The translations under genes and the position numbers were made by a program. The notes under the pieces were generated by a model, which saw only the letters and a program-made list of their open reading frames with translations, did not search any database and was not told the DNA's origin. Source: Chitinophagales bacterium (GTDB taxonomy: Bacteria > Bacteroidota > Bacteroidia > Chitinophagales > UBA8649). From it: DNA of 64,000 nucleotides. This document shows, piece by piece, positions 8,451 through 17,242 of this stretch (within the stretch, counting starts at the first letter, position 1; every line of letters starts with the position of its first letter). The stretch spans positions 372,001 to 436,000 of the forward strand of contig JACJYT010000002.1 of assembly GCA_020635975.1 (NCBI GenBank), given 5' to 3'.

Positions 8451-9554
8451 TTAGCTATGTTTAATTCTATTTCCTGGCAAATAATAAATCAATCCTTTAA
8501 GTTCCAATTGTAAGAGCTGTGTTGAAATTATTCCATTGCTTAATCCCATCTCGAAAAGTACTTGATCAAATTCCATTTCTCCTTTTTGTTTAAGAAGATT
8601 CATAATCCTTGTCTCTATTTCATTTAAGTCGACAGCCAGCTGAGCTTGAATGTTATGGTTTTTAACTTTTTCTGTATTCCAAGACATTTGCTCAATCAAG
8701 TCATCTGCATTTTCTATTATTTGGGCTTTGTATTTCTTAATTAGATGGTTGCAACCAAGAGAATACTTTTCTTTATAACTGCCTGGTAAAGCAAAAACAT
8801 CCCGATTGTAGGAATTGGCGATGTGAGCTGTAATCATAGCACCACCAGTTAGTGCGCTTTCAACCACTATGGTTGCATAGGCTAAGCCAGCTATAAGTCT
8901 ATTCCTCATCGGAAAATGCGCAGGGTGTAAATCGTTTTGACAAGCCAACTCTGAAATTAAGCTACCACCATGGTCTACAATATCTTGAGCAAGTTTAGAA
9001 TGTACTTTAGGATAAACAGTATTTAGAGAATTTGCAAGAACCGCAATCGTATTTTGTTTATGGCTTATGGCCGACTTATGTGCTTGTGCGTCGATGCCAA
9101 GGGCCAATCCGCTAACTACTTGAACATCCAACTTTTCTAGTTGCTCTAGGAGGCCTTCAATAAAATCTCGGCCGTATTTTGTTGCTTTTCTTGTCCCGAC
9201 TATAGCTATACTTCTTGGATGATTAAGCTCTATATTTCCTTTAATAAATAGAAGGGGAGGGCTATCCGGACAATTATGTAATAATTTGGGATAATTAGGA
9301 TTGCTTTTGTTAACAAGATTTATTTGATACTTTTCTAAGAAGCGGAGTTCCTTTTCGGCTTTTTTTAATGCTTCGCCGGATTGTAACTGTTCTGCAATCT
9401 TAGTTCCCACGCCTGGGACTTTTAAAAGCTTGGATTTGCTAGCAGAGAAGACCTTATCTATACCACCGCAGTAGCTTATCAAATTATCGGAAATAGTAGA
9501 TCCAACTCCAGGCAAGAAAGCTAAAGCTAAGTAGTAGAAATCATTTTTTGTCAT
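8451..9554 (-). CDS. dprA: DNA-processing protein DprA (Smf)
   Basis: DprA binds single-stranded DNA entering during natural transformation and loads RecA onto it. The order of parts is as expected: an N-terminal helix-hairpin-helix region (LPGVGSTISDNL, VPGVGTKIA; residues about 12-60), then the Rossmann-like core with the nucleotide-fold motif IVGTRKAT (near 118), VVSGLALGIDAQAH, SELACQNDLHPAHFPMRNRLIAGL and VVESALTGGAMITA, then a C-terminal winged helix (about 300-365). The length of 367 residues is normal. The gene stands alone between two genes of other pathways. Many bacteria keep dprA without known competence, so transformation is possible but not shown here. Confidence 0.96.
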   Translation of the reverse strand: MTKNDFYYLALAFLPGVGSTISDNLISYCGGIDKVFSASKSKLLKVPGVGTKIAEQLQSGEALKKAEKELRFLEKYQINLVNKSNPNYPKLLHNCPDSPPLLFIKGNIELNHPRSIAIVGTRKATKYGRDFIEGLLEQLEKLDVQVVSGLALGIDAQAHKSAISHKQNTIAVLANSLNTVYPKVHSKLAQDIVDHGGSLISELACQNDLHPAHFPMRNRLIAGLAYATIVVESALTGGAMITAHIANSYNRDVFALPGSYKEKYSLGCNHLIKKYKAQIIENADDLIEQMSWNTEKVKNHNIQAQLAVDLNEIETRIMNLLKQKGEMEFDQVLFEMGLSNGIISTQLLQLELKGLIYYLPGNRIKHS

Positions 9555-9684
9555 ATAGCAAAATTCTAGTTTTGCCTAGTTTTAATTTTGATAGATTCTT
9601 ATTTCAGCACTCTATGCTCGATTTTAGTATATCTAATTTATCAAACTATAAAAAAAGAGCTAATTTCGAGCCTTGCTTAAACTT

Positions 9685-12600
9685 ATGAAGATGAGATTTT
9701 TATTACTTTGCTTATTATCTGTTCAATTTTTACTAGCACAAGAGTACAATCCTATTGCCCCGCCAAATAGCTACCAAAGCGTAGATAATCCTTATTATTG
9801 GGCAAACAAAAAACCTTACGCAGATTATTGGCAACAAGATGTATATTATAAAATTTATGCAACAATTAATGAGAAAACGGACATCATAGAAGGAAAGGAG
9901 CAATTGGTATATTGGAATAATTCTCCCGACACGCTGAAAGTAGTTTATTTTCATCTCTATCAGAATGCTTTTCAGCCAGGTTCTTATTATGATAATTTGT
10001 ACCACAACAATGGTGCTTCTCCAAAATATGGAAAGTATGAGTCACAAGGCCTTGGTACAGTTATTAATTCGATTAAAGTTAGTGGTAAGGAAGTGAAAAC
10101 TACTATAGATAATACCATCATGATAGTGCACTTAAACGATTATATTTTACCTCATACGGGAGTGCAATTTGATATTGATTTTGATACTTATTATGATGTA
10201 GGTGGAGTGAGAAGAAGAATGAAAACTTTCATGAGCTACGGAAGGAAGCAATATAACGGCTGCCATTGGTATCCTAGAATTGCTGTATATGATCATAAAT
10301 TTTCATGGACAACAGATCAACATCTAGGAAGAGAATTCTATGGAGATTTCGGGACCTTTGATGTAACCTTGAATTTCGCTAACGATTATATAGTTGCAGC
10401 TACGGGTAAGTTACTTAACGAGGAAGAGGCACTACCTGCCGATTTAAGAGCTAAGTTGGATCTTAAGAATTTTGCCAACAAACCTTACGGAGAAAGACCA
10501 TCGACTATTATTCCCTATGAAGAAGGCAAGAGAAAAGAATGGCATTTTTATGCTGAAAACATCCACGACTTTGCCTTTACTGCCAATCCTCACTATCGCA
10601 TAGGCGAAGCAGAGTGGCTTCCTGAAGGCGATCCCAATAAAGCCATAAAAGTATATTCTTTCGTGCAAGAACCTCATGCATCTGGATGGCAGAATGCAGC
10701 AGACTATACCGCAAAAGTAATTCAGGTTTACTCGGAAGACATTGGTTTATATGCTTACCACAAAATGATAGTAGCCGATGCTCGTGATGGGATGGAATAC
10801 CCCATGATAACTATGGATAATGGTTCAGACCCAGGCTATCGTGGTTTGTTAGCGCACGAAGTTGGGCATAATTGGTTTTATGGGATGATGAATAATAATG
10901 AAACTTATAGAGCTTTTATGGACGAAGGCTTCACCCAATTCTTAACCAGTTGGTCGCAAGAAAAAATTGATGGTAAATATGTTGCTACTAATTCGGCTAA
11001 ATCGAAATATATAAACAAGTTTAGAGAGGCTAGAGAAGTTCGAGAAGATGAAATTTATTACGGCTATATTCGAGATGCTAGTTTAGGCAAAGACCCTCAA
11101 CTCAATACACATAGCGATGGATTTAATGGTGCTCTTGGCCAAGGTGGAGGCTATGGGCACGTCTACTCAAAAACTGGGGCTATGTTGTATAGTTTACAAT
11201 ATACTTTGGGCGACGATTTGTTTTTGGAAGCCATGCAGTACTATTTCAGCAAGTGGAGTTTTTGTCATCCTTATCCCGAAGATTTTCGTCAAAGCATTAT
11301 TGAATATACCAAAACAGATTTAAACTGGTTTTTCGATCAATGGTTAGAAACTTCCAAGACCATAGACTACAAAGTAGCTAAAGTTAAAAGAGTTAAAGGA
11401 GAGGATAACAGCTTTGAGATTAAAATCAAAAGAAAGGGCAGAATGCAAATGCCTATAGATTTTCAAGTAGAGGACAAGGAAGGTAGGTTGTTTGATTTTC
11501 ATATTCCTAATCAGTATTTTCAAAAAGAAACGGATGCCACAATATTGCCTAAATGGACAGGTTGGGATAATTTGCATCCTAGTTATGTCGCTAAAGTAAG
11601 TATACCAGAAGCTTATGAAGCAAAGAAGGTGAAAATTCGAAATGTGAAAATAGACCCGAGCTGGCGTTTAGCAGATGCTAATGTTTTGAATAATTCTAAA
11701 AAAGACAAGGTAGAATGGGCTTTTGATAGTCATATTTGGAATTATCCCGACTGGAAAAAGTATCGTATTTATTATCGCCCTGATCTATGGTGGAATGCTT
11801 ATGATGGTATAAAACTGGGTTGGCATCTTAACGGAAATTATCTGAATAGAAAGCACCTTTTTGAGTTGAGTGCTTGGTATAACACTCGCTTGCTTCAAGG
11901 AAATTTGCCACAAGAAGCCATCGATCAAGAAGGCAATAAATATTACACTAACGATAGGATCAATTTTAATTTTTGGTATAAAACCGCACTAGATAAGTTC
12001 ATGCCTAATACCAATCTGGAGCTTAAAGCGCGATTTTTGGATGGTTTAGCGCTTGGACAGTTTGGTTTGAATAAGAGCTTTAAAAAATTGCAAATCTATG
12101 CCTACCTTAAATCGATGTGTAGAAAAGAAGCAAATGATGCAAACTACTTGATTTACCCGAATGAATGGACCATGGAAAAGAGGAATGCTAGTTTGAATTT
12201 TGGCTTACTTTATCCTATTTCTAATAGAAAGGGCAATTATTCAGCAGAGTTAAGCTTGCTTGCTAGAAGTTCAGTAACAAAAGATTTAAATTACCAATAC
12301 GCCGAGTTAAGTTATGTGGAAGAAGTAGTTCTTGGTGGTTTTAATTGGAAGACTAGATTTTATACTAGGTTAGGTACTAAATTCACCCCAATAGAATCCT
12401 CGCTTTACTTTGCAGGCGCTAACCCAGAACAGTTGGTAGAAAATAAGTATACTCGTTCTTCTGGCTTCTTTCCAAATTCATGGATTGGAGCTTATGGACC
12501 AGAGACGAATCACTTTCAATTTGGAGGTGGTTTAAATATGAGAGGCTATGCAGGCTATTATTTAGTAGAAGAAGATGTTAGCGGCAAAGCGGTTGCTGCT

Positions 12601-12945
12601 TATCGTGGAAACAGTGGCGTGGCTATTAACTCTGAATTGGGTTTTGATCGATGGATTAAATGGAAGAAGCTTCCAAAATTGAAGCAAAGATTTGATGTAG
12701 ATACGTATTTATTTGCCGATTTAGCCAGTATTTCTTACCTAAATTCTAATAAGCAAAGTGAATGGTCTGAGCTCAGAGCAGATGCCGGAATAGGTGCTAG
12801 TTTTACTATAAAACGTTGGTGGAAGCTAAGCAATATTAAACCCCTTACTATTCGCTTCGATGTTCCTTTTATAGTTAGTCATGCACCAGCGGCCGAAAGC
12901 AATGTTAAATTTAGATGGGTACTTGGAATAAATAGAGCGTTTTAG
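9685..12945 (+). CDS. M1-family zinc metallopeptidase, exported
   Basis: This 1086-residue enzyme belongs to the gluzincin aminopeptidase family M1. The zinc site is HEVGH near residue 391, and the third ligand is the Glu of DEGFT exactly 18 residues later. The usual GAMEN substrate motif appears as DGMEYP, the form common in Bacteroidota. The ATG at 9685 is preferred to an upstream TTG because it starts a clean signal peptide, MKMRFLLLCLLSVQFLLAQ. The last 450 residues contain beta-rich, aromatic segments ending in FRWVLGINRAF and may form an outer-membrane-associated or barrel-like domain. It probably degrades peptides in the periplasm or at the surface. Its stop codon overlaps the GTG start of the next gene. 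Confidence 0.92.
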   Translation: MKMRFLLLCLLSVQFLLAQEYNPIAPPNSYQSVDNPYYWANKKPYADYWQQDVYYKIYATINEKTDIIEGKEQLVYWNNSPDTLKVVYFHLYQNAFQPGSYYDNLYHNNGASPKYGKYESQGLGTVINSIKVSGKEVKTTIDNTIMIVHLNDYILPHTGVQFDIDFDTYYDVGGVRRRMKTFMSYGRKQYNGCHWYPRIAVYDHKFSWTTDQHLGREFYGDFGTFDVTLNFANDYIVAATGKLLNEEEALPADLRAKLDLKNFANKPYGERPSTIIPYEEGKRKEWHFYAENIHDFAFTANPHYRIGEAEWLPEGDPNKAIKVYSFVQEPHASGWQNAADYTAKVIQVYSEDIGLYAYHKMIVADARDGMEYPMITMDNGSDPGYRGLLAHEVGHNWFYGMMNNNETYRAFMDEGFTQFLTSWSQEKIDGKYVATNSAKSKYINKFREAREVREDEIYYGYIRDASLGKDPQLNTHSDGFNGALGQGGGYGHVYSKTGAMLYSLQYTLGDDLFLEAMQYYFSKWSFCHPYPEDFRQSIIEYTKTDLNWFFDQWLETSKTIDYKVAKVKRVKGEDNSFEIKIKRKGRMQMPIDFQVEDKEGRLFDFHIPNQYFQKETDATILPKWTGWDNLHPSYVAKVSIPEAYEAKKVKIRNVKIDPSWRLADANVLNNSKKDKVEWAFDSHIWNYPDWKKYRIYYRPDLWWNAYDGIKLGWHLNGNYLNRKHLFELSAWYNTRLLQGNLPQEAIDQEGNKYYTNDRINFNFWYKTALDKFMPNTNLELKARFLDGLALGQFGLNKSFKKLQIYAYLKSMCRKEANDANYLIYPNEWTMEKRNASLNFGLLYPISNRKGNYSAELSLLARSSVTKDLNYQYAELSYVEEVVLGGFNWKTRFYTRLGTKFTPIESSLYFAGANPEQLVENKYTRSSGFFPNSWIGAYGPETNHFQFGGGLNMRGYAGYYLVEEDVSGKAVAAYRGNSGVAINSELGFDRWIKWKKLPKLKQRFDVDTYLFADLASISYLNSNKQSEWSELRADAGIGASFTIKRWWKLSNIKPLTIRFDVPFIVSHAPAAESNVKFRWVLGINRAF

Positions 12946-13448
12946 TGAAGATATATAAGAATCCAGATGGCAATTTAGACTTACTTTATCCAAGTTTGTT
13001 TTTTGGTTCGTGCTTCTCCATTGTATTCTTTTATTCTAGAACAATTATTAGTTTATCAGACTTGGCAGGCATTGGGGCATTTGCATTTTTGTTTGCTTTC
13101 CTATCTTATTATTTGCTTGCTAGAAAGTATAAACTTTTTGAAATGGAATACATTAATTTATTTTTAGCTACTACTGCTACGCCATTTTTAGTAGCTATCT
13201 TTCTTCTGGTTAATTTCAGTATTTCTTTTAAAATTTACGATAAGAAACTTCAATTTGCAGATTATTTAATTTGCCAATCTGGTAAGTCTTGTTATTTTTC
13301 TGATGCCGAGGTGCCCGATAACTGTCGTAGTTTTATGGTTGTGCATGAACCTTATTTCTTGCGGAATAATCATTGTGTTCGCATAACAATTGCTCAAGGG
13401 CTGTTTAATTTTCCAGTACTAAGGCATAAAATTTTTATGAAAGAATAA
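12945..13448 (+). CDS. Small membrane protein of unknown function
   Basis: This 167-residue protein is not recognised. Three hydrophobic segments can be seen at residues about 14-35, 38-58 and 70-95, followed by a soluble C-terminal half with four cysteines (ICQSGKSCYF, DNCRSF, NNHCVR). The cysteines could form disulphides if this half faces the periplasm. It starts with GTG in a TAGTG overlap with the M1 peptidase stop and ends in a TAATG overlap with the dtd start. The three genes are therefore almost certainly one operon with coupled translation. The overlaps support it being real despite the lack of a recognised domain. Confidence 0.8.
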   Translation: MKIYKNPDGNLDLLYPSLFFGSCFSIVFFYSRTIISLSDLAGIGAFAFLFAFLSYYLLARKYKLFEMEYINLFLATTATPFLVAIFLLVNFSISFKIYDKKLQFADYLICQSGKSCYFSDAEVPDNCRSFMVVHEPYFLRNNHCVRITIAQGLFNFPVLRHKIFMKE

Positions 13449-13900
13449 TGAAAGTTGTAATTCAAAGAGTTAGTAAGGCATCAGTAAGTGTTGATGAAAA
13501 AATAGTTGGAAGCATTTCTAAAGGACTTTTAGTCTTGGTTGGCTTTCAGGAAGGCGATGAAGTAGAAGACTTAATTTGGATGGCTAGCAAAATTTGTAAT
13601 CTTCGAATTTTTAGTGATCACGAAGGAAAGATGAATTTGTCTTTGCTGGATCTTGATGCCCAAATACTTTTAATAAGTCAGTTTACTTTATATGCTTCTA
13701 CAAAAAAAGGTAATCGACCAAGTTTTATTAAGGCAGCAAAACCAGAATTAGCAAAATCTTTGTACGCGCAATTTTCTGAGCTATTAGCTCAACTTAATTC
13801 AAAGAAATGTGAAGAAGGTATTTTTGGAGCCGATATGCAAGTGAGTTTGTGCAATGATGGTCCTGTTACAATAATTATAGATAGTAAACAAAAGGATTAA
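13448..13900 (+). CDS. dtd: D-aminoacyl-tRNA deacylase
   Basis: Dtd removes D-amino acids wrongly attached to tRNA, a chirality proofreading step in the cytoplasm. The 150-residue length is typical. The start MKVVIQRVSKASVSVD is characteristic, and the two catalytic-pocket motifs are present: SQFTLY near residue 77 and NDGPVT near residue 137, which carries the cross-subunit Gly-cisPro that rejects L-amino acids. Its ATG overlaps the stop of the upstream membrane protein by one base. Its last four bases overlap the end of the opposing VF530 gene. Confidence 0.97.
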   Translation: MKVVIQRVSKASVSVDEKIVGSISKGLLVLVGFQEGDEVEDLIWMASKICNLRIFSDHEGKMNLSLLDLDAQILLISQFTLYASTKKGNRPSFIKAAKPELAKSLYAQFSELLAQLNSKKCEEGIFGADMQVSLCNDGPVTIIIDSKQKD

Positions 13901-14127
13901 GATTTGCCTTTAATAAACTCTAAGTAAAGTTCCTCTAGTTTTGTGCGAGCCCAAGGAGTTCTTCTAAGAAATTGCAGACTAGACTTAATACTCGGGTCGA
14001 ATTTAAAGCATCGAATATCTATAAATTTACTCATCTTTTCCCAACCATAATAAGCAACTAGTTCTTCTAACATGGTGGCAAGTTTAACACCATGAAGGGG
14101 ATTGTTCTTTTGTCCAGATGTTTCCAT
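13897..14127 (-). CDS. VF530/DUF2132 small DNA-binding-like protein
   Basis: This 76-residue protein matches the VF530 (DUF2132) family, recognisable by NPLHGVKLATMLEELVAYYGWEKM and by FDPSIKSSLQFLRRTPWARTKLEELYL. A structure of the Vibrio relative suggested a DNA-binding fold, but the cellular role is unknown. It lies just 11 bases downstream of era on the same strand and so probably shares its transcript. Its end overlaps the end of dtd by four bases. Confidence 0.88.
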   Translation of the reverse strand: METSGQKNNPLHGVKLATMLEELVAYYGWEKMSKFIDIRCFKFDPSIKSSLQFLRRTPWARTKLEELYLEFIKGKS

Positions 14128-14138
14128 AAACTGGGGTT

Positions 14139-15029
14139 TTACTCCTTATATCCAAAATGCCTTAACATCATATCGTCATTTCTCCAGTTTTCTTTCACTT
14201 TGACGAAAAGCTCCAAGTAAACTTTTTTCCCTAAGAAACTTTCAATTTCTATTCTAGAACTGGTACCAAGCTTTTTTATGGCATCTCCACCTTTTCCAAT
14301 TATAATAGATTTTTGTGTATCTCGCTCTGTGTATATTGTTGCCCTGATCTTATCTAAAAATTCATCTTCAATAAACTCATCAATTTCTACTTGGCAAGAA
14401 TAAGGAATCTCTTGCTTGTATTGTTCTAGTAATTTTCCTCTTATAATCTCAGTAACAAAGAAACGCTCATTTTTATCAGAAAGCATGTCTTTGTCGTAAT
14501 AAACCGGACCTTCAGGAAGTTGTTCGATAATGCTGTTTTTAATAGCGTCTAAGTTGAATTTTTCTAAAGCAGAGATATAAAGAATTTCAGAATTTGGCAA
14601 TAAGCTATTCCACAACTCAGCATATTTTTTAATCTCTTCTTCGTCTTTTGCCTTGTCAATTTTATTGATAAGAACGATAACCGGCACTTTAGCATTTTGC
14701 AAAGCTTGATAAATTTCAATTTGCTTTTCAGGGTTTGAACCTAGTTCTACCAAGAATAAGAATATGTCGGCATCTTCAAAAGTAGATTTTACATACTTAT
14801 TCATTTCTTCCTGCATTTTATATGCTGGCTTTTCAATAAAACCTGGAGTATCAGAAAAAACGATTTGATAATTCTCATCACTTAAAATGCCATGAATTCT
14901 ATGTCGTGTTGTTTGAGCCTTCTTTGTTATGATAGAAAGCTTTTCTCCAAGAATAGCATTTAAAAGAGTAGATTTCCCAACATTGGGAAGTCCGATGATA
15001 TTTACGAAGCCTGATTTGTGTGTTGTCAT
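14139..15029 (-). CDS. era: GTPase Era
   Basis: Era is an essential GTPase that binds 16S rRNA and helps mature the small ribosomal subunit. G1 is GLPNVGKST, G3 is DTPGF and G4 is NKID. The C-terminal KH RNA-binding domain has SIIIGKGGDAIKKLG near residue 240. The open frame can be extended upstream by 42 codons, but that extension runs backwards through a terminator hairpin and an initiator tRNA gene. The start is therefore the ATG at 15029, giving MTTHKSGFVNIIG and a normal 296-residue protein. It is followed closely by the VF530 gene. Confidence 0.97.
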   Translation of the reverse strand: MTTHKSGFVNIIGLPNVGKSTLLNAILGEKLSIITKKAQTTRHRIHGILSDENYQIVFSDTPGFIEKPAYKMQEEMNKYVKSTFEDADIFLFLVELGSNPEKQIEIYQALQNAKVPVIVLINKIDKAKDEEEIKKYAELWNSLLPNSEILYISALEKFNLDAIKNSIIEQLPEGPVYYDKDMLSDKNERFFVTEIIRGKLLEQYKQEIPYSCQVEIDEFIEDEFLDKIRATIYTERDTQKSIIIGKGGDAIKKLGTSSRIEIESFLGKKVYLELFVKVKENWRNDDMMLRHFGYKE

Positions 15030-15052
15030 AAGTAGTGTAAAGGTATAAAAAT

Positions 15053-15084
15053 AAAAAGACCCTGAATATTTCAGGGTCTTTTTT
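15053..15084 (-). terminator. Intrinsic terminator after the initiator tRNA
   Basis: A near-perfect stem of 13 base pairs (AAAAAGACCCTGA against TCAGGGTCTTTTT) has a 5-base AT loop and is flanked by A and T tracts on both sides. It sits 5 bases downstream of the tRNA and 24 bases upstream of era, so it should end the tRNA transcript and is symmetric enough to work both ways. Confidence 0.85.
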
Positions 15085-15088
15085 CGAG

Positions 15089-15161
<73 letters not shown>

Positions 15162-15203
15162 ATGTGGAGTGCAAATGTAAGGCTAATATTAATAGTTACC
15201 AAA

Positions 15204-15995
15204 CTATTGACTGATATTTTTTTGTTTCTGCTTTTTTCTCAATTTAATATTTACCACTTCTACACCAAGAGCAAAGGCAACAGAGAAGTACAAATAACCT
15301 TTTGGTATATGGAAGTGAAAACCATCTGCAATTAGCATAACACCAATTAGTATCAAAAAGGATAAAGCGAGAATTTGTAAGGTAGGTTGTTTATTAATGA
15401 ATTCGCTTATTTTACCTGCGAAGACCATCATTACAAGTATAGAAATTACTACAGCAATAATCATTACTACCACACCAGTGGGAATAGCATGGTGGGTGCT
15501 ATTGTCTACATCTATTAGACCTATTGCTGTAAGGATGGAATCAAAAGAAAAGACCAAATCAAGTAAAACTATTTGCACAAGAATACTAACCATACTAACA
15601 ACTTTAGTCGATTTTGCTGTTTGCTCATGTTCATCCAACTCGTCAACTTTATGGTGCATTTCACTCACACTCTTTGCTAATAGAAAAAGTCCACCCGCTA
15701 TTAAAATCAAATCGCGAACACTAATAGGCAATGCTTCTTTAAGAAACAAAACGCTAGGAATTGTAAAAATCGGATTGGTTAGTTGGATAATCCAAGTTAT
15801 TGCGAGAAGCAGCATAACACGGAAAATCATAGCAAGGCTTAGTCCAATATTTCTAGCTCTTCCTTGTTTTTCAACAGGCAGCTTATTTGTAACTAGTGAT
15901 ATAAAAATAATATTATCTACGCCTAAAATAATCTCTAAAAAAATTAAAGTTAATAGTGCAATTAGCATCTCAGGTGCTAAAATTTCTTGTATCAT
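15204..15995 (-). CDS. TerC/Alx-family integral membrane protein
   Basis: The protein has 263 residues with about seven transmembrane helices. It contains the family's two acidic membrane motifs: EIILGVDNIIFISLV near residue 22, and LVFSFDSILTAIG near residue 147. Related proteins are linked to tellurite resistance, manganese export and metal loading of exported enzymes. The choice among these cannot be made here. The gene starts 8 bases after the Nudix gene and is probably the last gene of the NlpC/P60-sirtuin-Nudix-TerC unit. A TAATTTTG match to the -7 promoter box, within the end of the Nudix gene, could give it a separate promoter. Confidence 0.92.
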   Translation of the reverse strand: MIQEILAPEMLIALLTLIFLEIILGVDNIIFISLVTNKLPVEKQGRARNIGLSLAMIFRVMLLLAITWIIQLTNPIFTIPSVLFLKEALPISVRDLILIAGGLFLLAKSVSEMHHKVDELDEHEQTAKSTKVVSMVSILVQIVLLDLVFSFDSILTAIGLIDVDNSTHHAIPTGVVVMIIAVVISILVMMVFAGKISEFINKQPTLQILALSFLILIGVMLIADGFHFHIPKGYLYFSVAFALGVEVVNIKLRKKQKQKNISQ

Positions 15996-16003
15996 GGGTG
16001 TAT

Positions 16004-16570
16004 TTATTTATACAAAATTAAGTTATTTTCTAGCATTATCTTCAGTTTAAGTAAACTAGCTATGCTGATAAGATCTCTAATTTCTCCCTCGAGAGCCATG
16101 TTAATTGCTTCTTCTACTTTTACTTTTTTAATAATTAATTGTTCTGTTTCTTCTGGCATGGCTTTTTTATAGTTTAACCCAGTAGCAACATAGCTAACAG
16201 ACACTTCATCACTCACAGAATTAGAAACTTGTGAGTTTAAAATGATTTGCCAATTTTCTGCAACAATACCTGTTTCCTCTAATAGTTCTCTCTTAGCACT
16301 TTCTAAATTAGAATTTTCTTTCAGTCCTCCGCCCATAGGCACTTCCCATTCGTAGGAATTCATGGTATATCTATATTGACCTACTAAATAAGTATAGCCA
16401 TCCGAATCAATAGGAATAATTGCAATCGCAACATTCTTAAAATGCACTACACCATAGATTCCATCTCCACCTTTAGGGTTTATCACTTTGTTTTCTACGA
16501 CTCTTATCCAAGGGTTATTGTATACTTCTTTAGATTCTTTAGTTTGCCAAGGGTTTTCTTTTGAATTCAT
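16004..16570 (-). CDS. Nudix hydrolase (ADP-sugar pyrophosphatase type)
   Basis: This 188-residue enzyme is likely to cut ADP-ribose or a related nucleoside diphosphate sugar. The Nudix box at residues about 80-104 reads GGGLKENSNLESAKRELLEETG. The metal-binding REL-x-EE core is intact, but the conserved Glu that normally follows GX5 is Asn. This is a tolerated change in some members but is worth noting. Its start overlaps the stop of the sirtuin gene by four bases (ATGA). That suggests coupled translation and a shared NAD/ADP-ribose theme, since sirtuins produce O-acyl-ADP-ribose. The substrate is inferred from family and context, not shown. Confidence 0.9.
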   Translation of the reverse strand: MNSKENPWQTKESKEVYNNPWIRVVENKVINPKGGDGIYGVVHFKNVAIAIIPIDSDGYTYLVGQYRYTMNSYEWEVPMGGGLKENSNLESAKRELLEETGIVAENWQIILNSQVSNSVSDEVSVSYVATGLNYKKAMPEETEQLIIKKVKVEEAINMALEGEIRDLISIASLLKLKIMLENNLILYK

Positions 16571-17241
16571 AATACCTGTGCTTTAAATTGTTCTATGCCA
16601 ATACTTGCCTTCTCTTTAATAACTTTAAATTTTTTGGGTAGATTATCTGGAATATTAGGATCTAAGATGTACTTTTCGCAATGGGCTGGAGTATAGTGTA
16701 TTAGACTAGCGGCAGGATAAACTAAAAGAGAAGTCCCCACAACAAGTAATATGTCTGCCTCTTGAACTAGTTCCAGAGCTTTATCTAGTAAAGGCACAAG
16801 TTCTCCAAACCATACTATATGGGGTCTAAGTTGAGATCCTTTTTCACATAAATCGCCAATCTGAATATCTTTATCCCAATAATAAACTAAGTTGTCATCT
16901 TGGGTGCTTCTTGCTTTAAGTAGTTCACCATGCAGATGCAGAACTTTTGATGAACCAGCTCTTTCGTGCAAGTCGTCTACATTTTGAGTAATTATTTGAA
17001 CATCAAACATCTTTTCTAGTGCGGACAATTGAAGATGTCCATTATTAGGTTGACATTGAAGTACTTGAGATCTTCTTTGATTATAAAAGTTTAAAACCAA
17101 ATTTTGGTTTTTTAGCCATCCTTCAAAAGAGGCAACTTCCATAATATCATGATTCTCCCACAAACCGTTAGAGTCTCTAAACGTACTTATTCCACTCTCT
17201 GCGCTTATTCCAGCGCCACTTATCACAACTAGTTTTTTCAA
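16567..17241 (-). CDS. cobB: NAD-dependent protein deacylase (class III sirtuin, CobB/SIRT5-like)
   Basis: The enzyme removes acyl groups from lysines using NAD. Motifs are GAGISAESGISTFRD (residues 9-23), TQNVDDLHERAG near 95 and the catalytic His in LHLHGE near 110, then VVGTSLLVYPA. The pair Tyr and Arg in FYNQR has the Y-x-x-R spacing that gives SIRT5-type enzymes their preference for succinyl or malonyl lysine. The four zinc-binding cysteines of most sirtuins are absent, as in many short Bacteroidota forms. It lies between an NlpC/P60 gene, one base upstream, and a Nudix gene that it overlaps. Confidence 0.94.
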   Translation of the reverse strand: MKKLVVISGAGISAESGISTFRDSNGLWENHDIMEVASFEGWLKNQNLVLNFYNQRRSQVLQCQPNNGHLQLSALEKMFDVQIITQNVDDLHERAGSSKVLHLHGELLKARSTQDDNLVYYWDKDIQIGDLCEKGSQLRPHIVWFGELVPLLDKALELVQEADILLVVGTSLLVYPAASLIHYTPAHCEKYILDPNIPDNLPKKFKVIKEKASIGIEQFKAQVL

Positions 17242-17242
17242 T

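Noticed and set aside
15397..16050. Long plus-strand frame opposite TerC
   Set aside because: It is exactly antisense to a clear TerC gene, has Ile/Thr/Ser-rich low-complexity composition and no recognisable motif.
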